A stretch of 6,961 bases of DNA from Bacteroidetes bacterium ADurb.Bin302. Its GTDB lineage: Bacteria > Bacteroidota > Bacteroidia > Bacteroidales > Paludibacteraceae. Location of the stretch: NCBI GenBank assembly GCA_002069025.1, contig MWBK01000250.1, positions 1 to 6,961 of the forward strand, written 5' to 3'. The notes under the pieces were generated by a model. That model searched no databases and was not told where the DNA came from. It was given only the letters and a program-made list of their open reading frames with translations. Position 1 is the stretch's first letter. Each line of letters starts with the position of its first letter. A program made the position numbers and the translations under genes. Positions 1 to 6,219 of this stretch are shown here, piece by piece.

Positions 1-419
1 AACCTGATACAGTTGCCGTAGCTCCGGTAGAGTTGGAAGAGAATTTACTATTAGAAGATTCAACAGAACTGTATTTTGATTCATTATATAATCAATCAGA
101 TTCTTTGGTTACAGATACAGTAGCTATTGCGGAAATGGCACCAATAGCTGATTATAATCCATCGGTTGCTAAGGATGCACCTGTTAGAGAAACTGTAATA
201 GTAAGAGATGGTAGTCGTTTAACGATGGTTGCATATCGTGCGTTTGGCCATAAGGCATTTTGGGTATATGTTTATGATGCAAATAGAGATGTGCTAAGGC
301 ATCCTAATGATGTTGCTCAAGGAATGCGATTACGTATACCTGATTTGGATCCGTCACTTGTTGATCCAAATAACGAGGAATGTATCAAAAAGGCAATCGA
401 AATTGGTAAAAAATATTGA
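1..419 (+). CDS. C-terminal end of a LysM-like domain protein (5' end outside window)
   Basis: The reading frame is open from the left edge (first full codon at base 3) to a TAA stop at 417-419, giving 138 visible residues, so the true start lies upstream; the TTG at 33 is not a credible start. The first ~60 visible residues are an acidic, Asp/Glu/Thr/Val-rich linker. From about base 186 the chain reads like a LysM fold: a beta strand RETVIVRDGSRLTMVA, a helix, the aromatic FWVYVYDANRD, then HPNDVAQGMRLRIP, with the usual closing 'G..L.IP'. LysM domains bind GlcNAc-containing glycans such as peptidoglycan. The segment after it (DPNNEECIKKAIEIGKKY) resembles the tail of Bacteroidetes proteins that join an HU/IHF-like DNA-binding domain to a C-terminal LysM, often found beside this moxR operon; whether an HU domain exists here cannot be seen. 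Whether it binds peptidoglycan is inference. Confidence 0.75.
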   Translation, partial: PDTVAVAPVELEENLLLEDSTELYFDSLYNQSDSLVTDTVAIAEMAPIADYNPSVAKDAPVRETVIVRDGSRLTMVAYRAFGHKAFWVYVYDANRDVLRHPNDVAQGMRLRIPDLDPSLVDPNNEECIKKAIEIGKKY

Positions 420-509
420 TTTGTTTGCAAAAAATTAAGCATTTTAGACTATTCAGGGCATATATCTACCATTTATAACATTCGCTTAAACGTTTTTAAC
501 GGCATAAAT

Positions 510-541
510 GTTGGAATCATTTTAACATTTGCATATCTTCG
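510..541 (+). promoter_or_regulatory. Predicted Bacteroidetes-type promoter for the moxR-bat operon
   Basis: GTTG at 510-513 is followed, after exactly 20 bases, by TATCTTCG at 534-541. This matches the Bacteroidetes primary sigma factor pattern (TTTG or TTG, 19-21 bases, TAnnTTTG) with one mismatch in each box. It is the only good match seen in the 181-base gap before moxR and points toward moxR. Transcription would be expected to start a few bases after 541, giving a leader of about 55 bases. A second weaker TTTG at 528-531 preceded by TAACA has one base too many in the spacing. The call rests on sequence only. Confidence 0.55.
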
Positions 542-573
542 CACTGCTGAATTTGTTCAGCGGTGTTTTTTTT
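542..573 (+). terminator. GC-containing hairpin followed by eight T, upstream of moxR
   Basis: Bases 542-551 (CACTGCTGAA) pair with 556-565 (TTCAGCGGTG) to form a 10-bp stem with one G-T pair and a four-base TTTG loop. Eight T follow directly (566-573). This is the standard form of a Rho-independent terminator on the + strand. It ends 27 bases before the moxR ATG and starts 122 bases after the upstream stop codon. It may end transcription from the LysM gene, but its 5' arm begins right at the predicted start site of the moxR promoter, so it may instead be a 5' leader structure or attenuator for the bat operon. The hairpin itself is certain; its role is not. Confidence 0.65.
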
Positions 574-600
574 ATTATACATTAATTCATATCATAAGTT

Positions 601-1596
601 ATGGGTCAAGTAGTTGATATTAGAGAATTAAATGCACGCATTGAAAAACAAAGTGCATTTGTTGATGTCCTAACCTTAGGAATGGACAAAGTCATAGTAG
701 GTCAGAAGCATTTGGTTGAGTCATTGCTAATCGGACTTCTTTCTGACGGACATATATTGCTAGAAGGTGTGCCCGGTTTGGCAAAAACATTAGCCATTAA
801 GACTTTAGCACAGCTAATAGATAGTAAATATAGCCGTATTCAGTTTACTCCGGATTTGCTGCCTGCAGATGTATTAGGAACTATGATTTATAGTCAGAAA
901 ACCGAAGAGTTTATAGTTAAAAAGGGGCCAATATTTGCTAACTTTATTTTAGCAGATGAAATAAATCGTGCTCCTGCAAAAGTTCAGAGTGCTTTACTTG
1001 AGGCTATGCAAGAACGTCAAGTAACCTTAGCAGATTCAACATATAAGTTGGATGAACCATTCTTAGTTCTTGCTACACAAAACCCTATTGAGCAAGAAGG
1101 AACATATCCACTACCTGAAGCTCAAGTAGACCGTTTTATGTTAAAGGTAATCGTTAGCTATCCAAAACAAGAAGAAGAAAGGCTTATTATTCGTCAGAAT
1201 ATAGGACCCAAACAGGCTCCTGTAATCCCTGTTTTGAAAGCATCTGAAATTATAGCAGCTCGCGAAGTTATAAGAGAAATATATTTGGATGAAAAAATTG
1301 AGAAATACATTTTAGATATAGTATTTGCAACTCGTGATCCAAAATTGTATAATCTTGATGATTTACAAGGAATGATTTCATTTGGAGCTTCTCCACGTGC
1401 ATCAATATGTTTGGCTTTGGCAGCTCGTTCTTATGCATTTATTAAACATAGAGGATATGTTATTCCGGAAGATGTTCGTGCAGTATGCTATGATGTTCTT
1501 CGTCACAGAATTGGTTTGAGCTATGAAGCAGAAGCAAATAATTTAACATCAGAAGAAATTATAAGCCGAATCTTGAATATTGTTGAAGTTCCTTAA
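601..1596 (+). CDS. moxR: MoxR-family AAA+ ATPase
   Basis: This 331-residue protein is a complete MoxR ATPase, a cytosolic AAA+ family that acts with VWA-domain partners as a chaperone-like remodelling engine. All expected motifs are visible: Walker A GVPGLAKT at 56-63, Walker B FILADE at 115-120 followed by INRAPAKVQSALLEAMQE, sensor 1 ATQNP at 158-162, the EAQVDRF box with the arginine finger at 173-179, and sensor 2 GASPRAS at 262-268. The remainder is the helical lid. The length is normal for the family (about 320-340). The ATG at 601 is preceded by an in-frame TAA at 595-597, so no longer start is possible; there is no Shine-Dalgarno site, which is normal in Bacteroidetes. It is the first gene of the bat operon, and the next gene starts 25 bases after its stop. 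Its substrate is unknown. Family assignment is very secure. Confidence 0.96.
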   Translation: MGQVVDIRELNARIEKQSAFVDVLTLGMDKVIVGQKHLVESLLIGLLSDGHILLEGVPGLAKTLAIKTLAQLIDSKYSRIQFTPDLLPADVLGTMIYSQKTEEFIVKKGPIFANFILADEINRAPAKVQSALLEAMQERQVTLADSTYKLDEPFLVLATQNPIEQEGTYPLPEAQVDRFMLKVIVSYPKQEEERLIIRQNIGPKQAPVIPVLKASEIIAAREVIREIYLDEKIEKYILDIVFATRDPKLYNLDDLQGMISFGASPRASICLALAARSYAFIKHRGYVIPEDVRAVCYDVLRHRIGLSYEAEANNLTSEEIISRILNIVEVP

Positions 1597-1621
1597 TGAA
1601 GGGAAAAATCAATTTATTTCT

Positions 1622-2488
1622 ATGGAAACAAGCGAAATATTAAAAAAAGTAAGGCAAGTCGAAATTAAAACGCGCGGGTTGTCGCAGAATATTTTCGCAG
1701 GTCAGTATCACACTGCCTTTAAGGGTAGAGGTATGGCCTTTTCCGAGGTACGTGAGTACCAATTCGGTGACGATATTAGAAATATTGATTGGAATGTTAC
1801 AGCTCGTTTTAATCATCCATATATTAAAGTATTTGAAGAAGAACGAGAACTTACCGTTATGTTATTGGTTGATGTATCAGGTAGTGGTGATTTTGGTACG
1901 GAACGCAGTACAAAACGTGAAATGATGACAGAAATAGCTGCTACTTTAGCATTTTCAGCCATTCAAAATAATGATAAAATAGGTGTTATATTTTTTTCTG
2001 ATAAAATAGAAAAATTTATAGCACCTCAAAAAGGTAAGAAACATATCCTATACATAATACGTGAATTAATTGAATTTCGTCCCGAAAGTAGGAAAACAGA
2101 TATATCTGTGGTTTTGCGTTATTTGACAAATGCGATCAAAAAACGTTGTACAGCATTCCTTATCTCGGATTTTATTTCAGATAATTTTGATAAAGCACTT
2201 ATGATAGCCGGTAAAAAACATGATTTAGTGGCTCTGCAAGTGTATGACCAAAAAGATTCAGAAATGCCTGATATTGGTTTGATGAAGGTAAAAGACTCTG
2301 AAACAGGCGAATGTATGTATGTTGATACTTCCAGATGGGATGTTAGAAAAAGTTATGAAGAGCATTGGCGTAAACGTCAAGAACTTATGTCAAAAGAATT
2401 TTCCAAAAATGGAATTGACTTGGCTTCTGTTAGAACATGTGACGATTACGTAAAGGTTTTAATTAATTTGTTTAGAATGAGAGGATAG
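1622..2488 (+). CDS. DUF58 protein with VWA-like fold, MoxR partner
   Basis: This is a 288-residue soluble protein of the DUF58 family, whose genes commonly follow moxR. The DUF58 signature is clear at about 40-62: FSEVREYQFGDD followed by IRNIDWNVTAR. A VWA-like domain follows, with the metal-site (MIDAS) motif DVSGS at 84-88 (D84, S86, S88), a candidate threonine at 159 in RKTDIS, and the ISDF segment with D183, so the metal site looks intact. No membrane segment or signal peptide is seen, so it should be cytosolic with MoxR. The ATG at 1622 was chosen; the frame extends upstream to a TTG at 1580, but that start would overlap moxR and add 14 non-conserved residues. The next gene starts 4 bases after its stop. 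It probably links MoxR to the membrane-bound Bat proteins; that role is inferred from families and position. Confidence 0.92.
   Translation: METSEILKKVRQVEIKTRGLSQNIFAGQYHTAFKGRGMAFSEVREYQFGDDIRNIDWNVTARFNHPYIKVFEEERELTVMLLVDVSGSGDFGTERSTKREMMTEIAATLAFSAIQNNDKIGVIFFSDKIEKFIAPQKGKKHILYIIRELIEFRPESRKTDISVVLRYLTNAIKKRCTAFLISDFISDNFDKALMIAGKKHDLVALQVYDQKDSEMPDIGLMKVKDSETGECMYVDTSRWDVRKSYEEHWRKRQELMSKEFSKNGIDLASVRTCDDYVKVLINLFRMRG
2480..2485 (+). promoter_or_regulatory. Ribosome binding site AGAGGA
   Basis: The purine run AGAGGA lies 7 bases before the ATG at 2493, at the end of the DUF58 gene. It supports that start and translational coupling with the gene before it. Such a clear site is uncommon in this window. 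Confidence 0.5.
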
Positions 2489-2492
2489 TTAT

Positions 2493-3476
2493 ATGAGAGT
2501 AAAACTATTAATAGCATTTTTTGCGTGTGTTTTTTGTCTTACAGCACAAGATTTGTCAGTGTATGGCAAGTTAGATCCTGCACAAATACAGATAGGAGAA
2601 CAAACGACGCTTCGCTATGAATTTGCCCAGCCCAAAGATACAAAAGTATCAATGCCATTGTTGCAGGATACTATAGCAAAAGGAGTAGAAATTGTAGAAG
2701 TTTTAAAGCCGGATACAATTGATTTAGGCAATGGTAGAATTCAGATTAATTTAGACTACATAATAACATCATTTGATAGTGGTTTTTATTTTATTCCTGC
2801 GATGCAGTTTGCTAGTGCAAACGAAAAAATAGAAAGTCGTCCAATAGGTTTAACTGTGCATACTGTAAAGGTAAATCCTGAAACAGACTCTGTTAAAGAC
2901 ATAAAAGAAATCATGGATGCTCCATTTAGTTGGAAAGAACTTTTTAAATGGGTGGGCATTGTGTTAGGTATATTAGCAGTTATTGCACTAATAGCATTCA
3001 TTTTAATTAAATATGTTTTCAAAAAGAAGGTGCCATTTATTCCGGTAAAAGAGGAAATCAAAGAATCTCCTGATGTAGTCGCTTTACGTCGTTTAGAGCA
3101 GATAAAAGAAGAAAAGTTATGGCAGTCAGGCAAAATTAAAGAATTTTATACCGAATTGACTGAAGTTGTACGTGTTTATATAGCTAGTCGTTTTGATATA
3201 AATGCAATGGAAATGACATCTGAAGAAATTATGGCACTTACCAGAAAACATCCTGATATGGATGAGGTAAGAACAATTTTGCGACAGATGTTAGAATTGT
3301 CTGATTTAGTGAAGTTTGCAAAATTTATTCCTCTTGATAAAGAGAATTATCGTTCTATAATAGATGCGTTTACTTTTGTTGAAAAGACCAAAGTAACAGA
3401 ACCTGAGATTGTTAGTGATGATGCTGAAAATCCAAAAAATACAGATGAAACTGTAGGAAAGGAGTCTAAATCATGA
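2493..3476 (+). CDS. Single-pass membrane protein of the bat operon (BatD-like N-terminus, DUF4381-like)
   Basis: This 327-residue protein is usually annotated as hypothetical or DUF4381/BatD-like in Bacteroidetes bat operons. Residues 1-18 form a signal peptide (MRVKLLIAFFACVFCLTA). Residues 20-125 are a beta-rich domain whose opening, DLSVYGKLDPAQIQIGEQ, resembles the start of mature BatD in this window (DLQFSASAPEAVVEGDQ). A single membrane helix lies at about 153-173, followed by KYVFKKK, which puts the C-terminus in the cytosol. The cytosolic part has the features usual for this family: a helix AxxxLxxL, LWQSGKIKEFYTELTEVVR, RFDINAMEMTSEEIM, and DLVKFAKFIP, ending in an acidic tail. It lies between the DUF58 gene (4-base gap) and batA (4-base ATGA overlap), in the usual place. 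It probably bridges periplasmic Bat domains and the cytosolic MoxR/DUF58 pair; this is inference. Coding status is certain, the function unknown. Confidence 0.88.
   Translation: MRVKLLIAFFACVFCLTAQDLSVYGKLDPAQIQIGEQTTLRYEFAQPKDTKVSMPLLQDTIAKGVEIVEVLKPDTIDLGNGRIQINLDYIITSFDSGFYFIPAMQFASANEKIESRPIGLTVHTVKVNPETDSVKDIKEIMDAPFSWKELFKWVGIVLGILAVIALIAFILIKYVFKKKVPFIPVKEEIKESPDVVALRRLEQIKEEKLWQSGKIKEFYTELTEVVRVYIASRFDINAMEMTSEEIMALTRKHPDMDEVRTILRQMLELSDLVKFAKFIPLDKENYRSIIDAFTFVEKTKVTEPEIVSDDAENPKNTDETVGKESKS
3458..3464 (+). promoter_or_regulatory. Shine-Dalgarno site AAAGGAG for batA
   Basis: AAAGGAG ends 8 bases before the batA ATG at 3473. It is the best Shine-Dalgarno match in the operon and fixes the batA start inside the preceding gene's stop (ATGA overlap). 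This suggests that batA is translated both by coupling and by direct initiation. Confidence 0.6.
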
Positions 3477-4456
3477 CATTCGCTAATCCATATTATTTTT
3501 TGTTGTTGCTATTGGTAGTGCCAGTAGTTGCATGGTACGTTTGGAAACGAAAATCGTTTACACCGGAAGTTAAAATTTCATCGGTTGCTTCTTTTTCAGG
3601 TATTAAAAAATCTCCTAAAGTTTATTTGAGACATCTGCCATTTGTATTGTCTGTTTTATCTATTATATCAATAATTTTTGCATTAGCACGTCCTCAAAAA
3701 AGCGATAGTTGGAGTAATCAAACTACAGAAGGTATTGACATAGTTATGGCTCTTGATATATCCGGAAGTATGTTAGCCGAAGATCTGAAGCCTAATCGCT
3801 TGGAAGCTGCAAAATTGGTTGCAAGTAAATTTATCTCTGATCGTTCAAACGATAATATTGCACTTGTAGTATTTGCCGGTGAAAGTTTTACACAATGTCC
3901 TTTGACAGTGAATCATGCTGAACTCATCAATTTAATGAAAGGTGTAAAGAGTGGAATGATTGAAGACGGAACAGCAATAGGTTCCGGTTTGGCAACTGGG
4001 ATTAATCGTATTAAGGATAGTCAAGCTAAATCTAAAGTTATAATCTTATTGACTGATGGTTCTAATAATAGAGGAGAGATTGCACCAACGACAGCCGGTG
4101 AGATTGCAAAAACATTTGGAGTGCGTGTTTATACTATTGGTGTTGGTACGAGAGGGATGGCTCCTTATCCATTCCAGACACCTTATGGCGTACAATATCA
4201 AGATGTAGAAGTAGATATAGACGAACCAACTTTGCAGCAAATTGCTTCAACTACCGGAGGTGCTTATTTTAGAGCTACTGATAATGATAGTTTGGAGTCA
4301 ATTTATTCTGAGATTGATAAAATGGAAAAAACTAAGATTAATGTAAAAGAATTCAGCAAAAAGGAAGAATTGTACCATATTTTTTCATTGTTAGCAGTCG
4401 TATTTTTAGTTTCTGCTGTTGCTTTACGTAACACTGTTTTAAAATCAATTCCTTGA
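3473..4456 (+). CDS. batA: BatA, membrane-anchored VWA protein
   Basis: BatA is an inner-membrane VWA protein of the aerotolerance operon. The 327 residues match the family length. Two N-terminal helices (about 8-24 and 54-72) enclose a positively charged loop (KRK, KK, RH) and match the BatA N-terminal domain, including the start FANPYYFLLLL and the 'ALARPQ' end of helix 2. The VWA domain spans about 88-285 with a full MIDAS: DISGSM at 95-100 (D95, S97, S99), T167 in EDGTAIG, and D195 in LLTDGSNN. A third helix lies at about 302-318, with a short basic tail. By the positive-inside rule the VWA domain faces the periplasm. The start overlaps the previous stop by four bases. BatA and BatB are tandem paralogs. 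Ligand and exact activity are not known. Confidence 0.95.
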   Translation: MTFANPYYFLLLLLVVPVVAWYVWKRKSFTPEVKISSVASFSGIKKSPKVYLRHLPFVLSVLSIISIIFALARPQKSDSWSNQTTEGIDIVMALDISGSMLAEDLKPNRLEAAKLVASKFISDRSNDNIALVVFAGESFTQCPLTVNHAELINLMKGVKSGMIEDGTAIGSGLATGINRIKDSQAKSKVIILLTDGSNNRGEIAPTTAGEIAKTFGVRVYTIGVGTRGMAPYPFQTPYGVQYQDVEVDIDEPTLQQIASTTGGAYFRATDNDSLESIYSEIDKMEKTKINVKEFSKKEELYHIFSLLAVVFLVSAVALRNTVLKSIP

Positions 4457-4516
4457 TGTATCGAATTGATATTGCGTATTAAATGATAAAGAATTAATTT
4501 CTTAAAGATTTTAAAG
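4457..4516 (+). other. Only sizeable gap inside the operon (60 bases, batA-batB)
   Basis: No terminator hairpin or convincing promoter is visible here. The stretch is very A+T-rich. It ends with a direct repeat of TTAAAGAT (4502-4509 and 4511-4518), the second copy running into the batB ATG, and contains a weak inverted repeat AAGAA/TTCTT just before it. Read-through from batA to batB is the simplest view. Confidence 0.4.
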
Positions 4517-5533
4517 ATGTTTCGATTTGCTCGTCCCGAATATTTATATTTATTATTACTGATACCGGTTTTGATCGGTTTCTTCTACTATAGCTTAATC
4601 ATCAAGAATAAACGTTTAAGAAAATTAGGCGAAAAATCATTACTCAAAAATTTGATGCTAACTGCTTCTCATTGGCGCCCAAGAGTAAAGTTTTATGCGG
4701 TTTTAGTCGCAATTATCTTATGTATTTTTGCTTTAGCAGGTCCTCAATTTGGTACAAAATTAGAAAAAGTTAAGCGTCAGGGTATTGAAATGATGGTAGC
4801 AGTGGATGTATCAAATTCAATGTTAGCTCAAGATGTGTCACCTGACAGAATGTCGCGTGCAAAACAAGTACTATCCAGATTAATAGACAACTTACAAGAT
4901 GATAAGGTAGGTTTATTGGTATTTGCCGGAGATGCATATGTTCAGATGCCAATGACTACAGATGTTGGATCAGCTAAGATGTTCTTATCTAATATAAATC
5001 CCGGAATGGTACCTGTACAGGGTACTGCGATAGGTTCTGCTATACGAATGTCTATGGGTTTATTTAGTACGCAAGAAAATATCAGTAGATCAATAATAAT
5101 CATTACTGATGGTGAGAACCACGAGGATGATGCAGTTTCTACTGCAAAAATGGCATTTGAAAATGGTGTTACCGTAAATGTTCTGGGTTTGGGTACTCCT
5201 CAAGGATCGCCAATCCCAATAAACGGAACAAATAGTTTTAGAAAAGACAGTGATGGTAATGTGGTTGTAACCAAGTTGAATGAGCAAATGTGTCAAGAAA
5301 TAGCTCAAGCAGGTGGAGGAGTGTATGTAAGAGCAGATATCGCAGGAACAGCGGTACGTTTGTTATCTAAAGAATTGAATAAATTGGATAAGGCAGATAT
5401 AGAAGCTGAAGTCTATACTAATTATAATGAGCAATATGCTCCTCTTTTGTGGTTAGCATTGATATTTTTGCTCGTTGAAGCTTGTTTATTGGAACGTAAG
5501 AATCCTTTATTTAAGAATGTTAAATTGTTTTAG
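4517..5533 (+). CDS. batB: BatB, membrane-anchored VWA protein
   Basis: BatB is the second membrane VWA protein, a paralog of BatA. The 338 residues are normal for the family. Helix 1 is at about 8-28, after the start MFRFARPEYLYLLLL, and helix 2 is at 58-75, ending FALAGPQFG; the loop between them is strongly basic (NKRLRKLGEK, RPRVK). The VWA domain spans about 88-290 with an intact MIDAS: DVSNSM at 97-102 (D97, S99, S101), T170 in VQGTAIGSAI, and D198 in IITDGENH. The VVVTKLNE segment and GGGVYVRA near 266-273 are typical of the domain end. Helix 3 is at about 306-324, followed by the basic tail ERKNPLFKNVKLF. The charge pattern places the VWA domain in the periplasm. The ATG at 4517 has no close Shine-Dalgarno site. 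batC starts 4 bases after its stop. Confidence 0.95.
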   Translation: MFRFARPEYLYLLLLIPVLIGFFYYSLIIKNKRLRKLGEKSLLKNLMLTASHWRPRVKFYAVLVAIILCIFALAGPQFGTKLEKVKRQGIEMMVAVDVSNSMLAQDVSPDRMSRAKQVLSRLIDNLQDDKVGLLVFAGDAYVQMPMTTDVGSAKMFLSNINPGMVPVQGTAIGSAIRMSMGLFSTQENISRSIIIITDGENHEDDAVSTAKMAFENGVTVNVLGLGTPQGSPIPINGTNSFRKDSDGNVVVTKLNEQMCQEIAQAGGGVYVRADIAGTAVRLLSKELNKLDKADIEAEVYTNYNEQYAPLLWLALIFLLVEACLLERKNPLFKNVKLF

Positions 5534-5537
5534 TATC

Positions 5538-6218
5538 ATGCGAAAATTATTGTTTTGTACTATCTTATCTATTGGCATACCTTTTGTAGTATTGGCTCAA
5601 GAGGCAAATCCTGATATCCGTAGTGGAAATAAATTATACAAAGACCAAAAATATACCGATTCAGAAATTGAGTACAGAAAAGGTATTCAAAAAGACAAGA
5701 AGTCAATAGAAAGTTTTTACAATCTTGGGAATAGTTTGTATCAACAAAAAAAATACAAAGAAGCTGCCGAAGAATTTGAAAAAGCGGCTACTTTAACTGA
5801 TGATAAAGATAAATTGGCATCAGTATATCATAATATGGGTAATTCTTATTATCAAGCAGAAGATTATGGAAAGAGTATTGACGCGTATAAAAAATCGCTT
5901 AAGAATCGTCCATCAGATAATGATACTCGTTTTAATTTAGCTTTAGCCCAGCAGAAGTTACAGCAACAACAGCAACAGCAACAACAGCAAGATCAGAATC
6001 AAGATAAAAAAGATCAGAAGGATCAACAGCAACAGCAAGATCAAAAAGATAAGAAAGATCAACAAAAGCCGCAGCAACAGCAACAAAAACAACAAGAATT
6101 GTCTAAGGAAGCGGCTCAACAAATATTAGACTCATACTCTCAAGACGAGAAAGAAGTACAGGAAAAAGTAAAAGAACAACAACAGGCAGGACAAAGGCAT
6201 TTGGAAAAAGACTGGTAA
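5538..6218 (+). CDS. batC: BatC, periplasmic TPR protein with Gln-rich region
   Basis: BatC is a tetratricopeptide-repeat protein that probably acts as a scaffold for the VWA proteins. The start is ATG 5538, giving 226 residues with a clear signal peptide (RKLLFCTILSIGIPFVVLA, cleavage before QEANP). The frame continues upstream to 5475, but those residues overlap batB and would bury the signal peptide. TPR-like helices cover about 25-55, 58-91 (YNLGNSLYQQKKYKEAAEEF) and 94-127 (YHNMGNSYYQAEDYGKSIDA). Residues 138-187 are a Gln/Lys/Asp run of low complexity. The C-terminus returns to conserved family sequence: QILDSYSQDEKEVQEKV and the end EKDW, as is common in Bacteroidetes BatC. Export to the periplasm is inferred from the signal peptide. 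batD starts 1 base after the stop. Confidence 0.92.
   Translation: MRKLLFCTILSIGIPFVVLAQEANPDIRSGNKLYKDQKYTDSEIEYRKGIQKDKKSIESFYNLGNSLYQQKKYKEAAEEFEKAATLTDDKDKLASVYHNMGNSYYQAEDYGKSIDAYKKSLKNRPSDNDTRFNLALAQQKLQQQQQQQQQQDQNQDKKDQKDQQQQQDQKDKKDQQKPQQQQQKQQELSKEAAQQILDSYSQDEKEVQEKVKEQQQAGQRHLEKDW
5961..5990 (+). repeat. (CAR)10 trinucleotide run coding for polyglutamine in batC
   Basis: Ten consecutive CAA or CAG codons in mixed order encode part of the batC Gln tract; two shorter runs follow at about 6025-6036 and 6072-6096. The mixing of the two codons makes large slippage less likely than in a pure repeat, and gain or loss of units would keep the frame. Confidence 0.85.
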
Positions 6219-6219
6219 T

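Noticed and set aside
486..499. TTAAACGTTTTTAA near-palindrome upstream of moxR
   Set aside because: It is imperfect, A+T-rich and expected often by chance in such a base composition; nothing ties it to the promoter at 510-541.
1580..1621. Longer TTG-started version of the DUF58 protein overlapping moxR
   Set aside because: The extra 14 residues come from the moxR 3' end in another frame and do not resemble DUF58 N-termini. ATG 1622 gives the usual start METSEILKKVRQVEI.
2786..3133. Reverse-strand frame of 115 codons inside the membrane-protein gene
   Set aside because: It is antisense to a well-supported conserved gene, has no recognisable domain, and its composition is that of a shadow frame.
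4046..5308. Three short reverse-strand frames inside batA and batB (60-72 codons)
   Set aside because: All lie opposite conserved VWA coding sequence with intact motifs and show no domain or start signals.
5475..5537. Longer batC start inside batB
   Set aside because: It would put 21 extra residues before a clear signal peptide. ATG 5538 lies 4 bases after the batB stop and gives a normal exported TPR protein.
5949..6100. CAR repeats as a possible CRISPR or regulatory repeat array
   Set aside because: The repeats are three bases long, in frame and encode Gln inside batC; there are no spacers.
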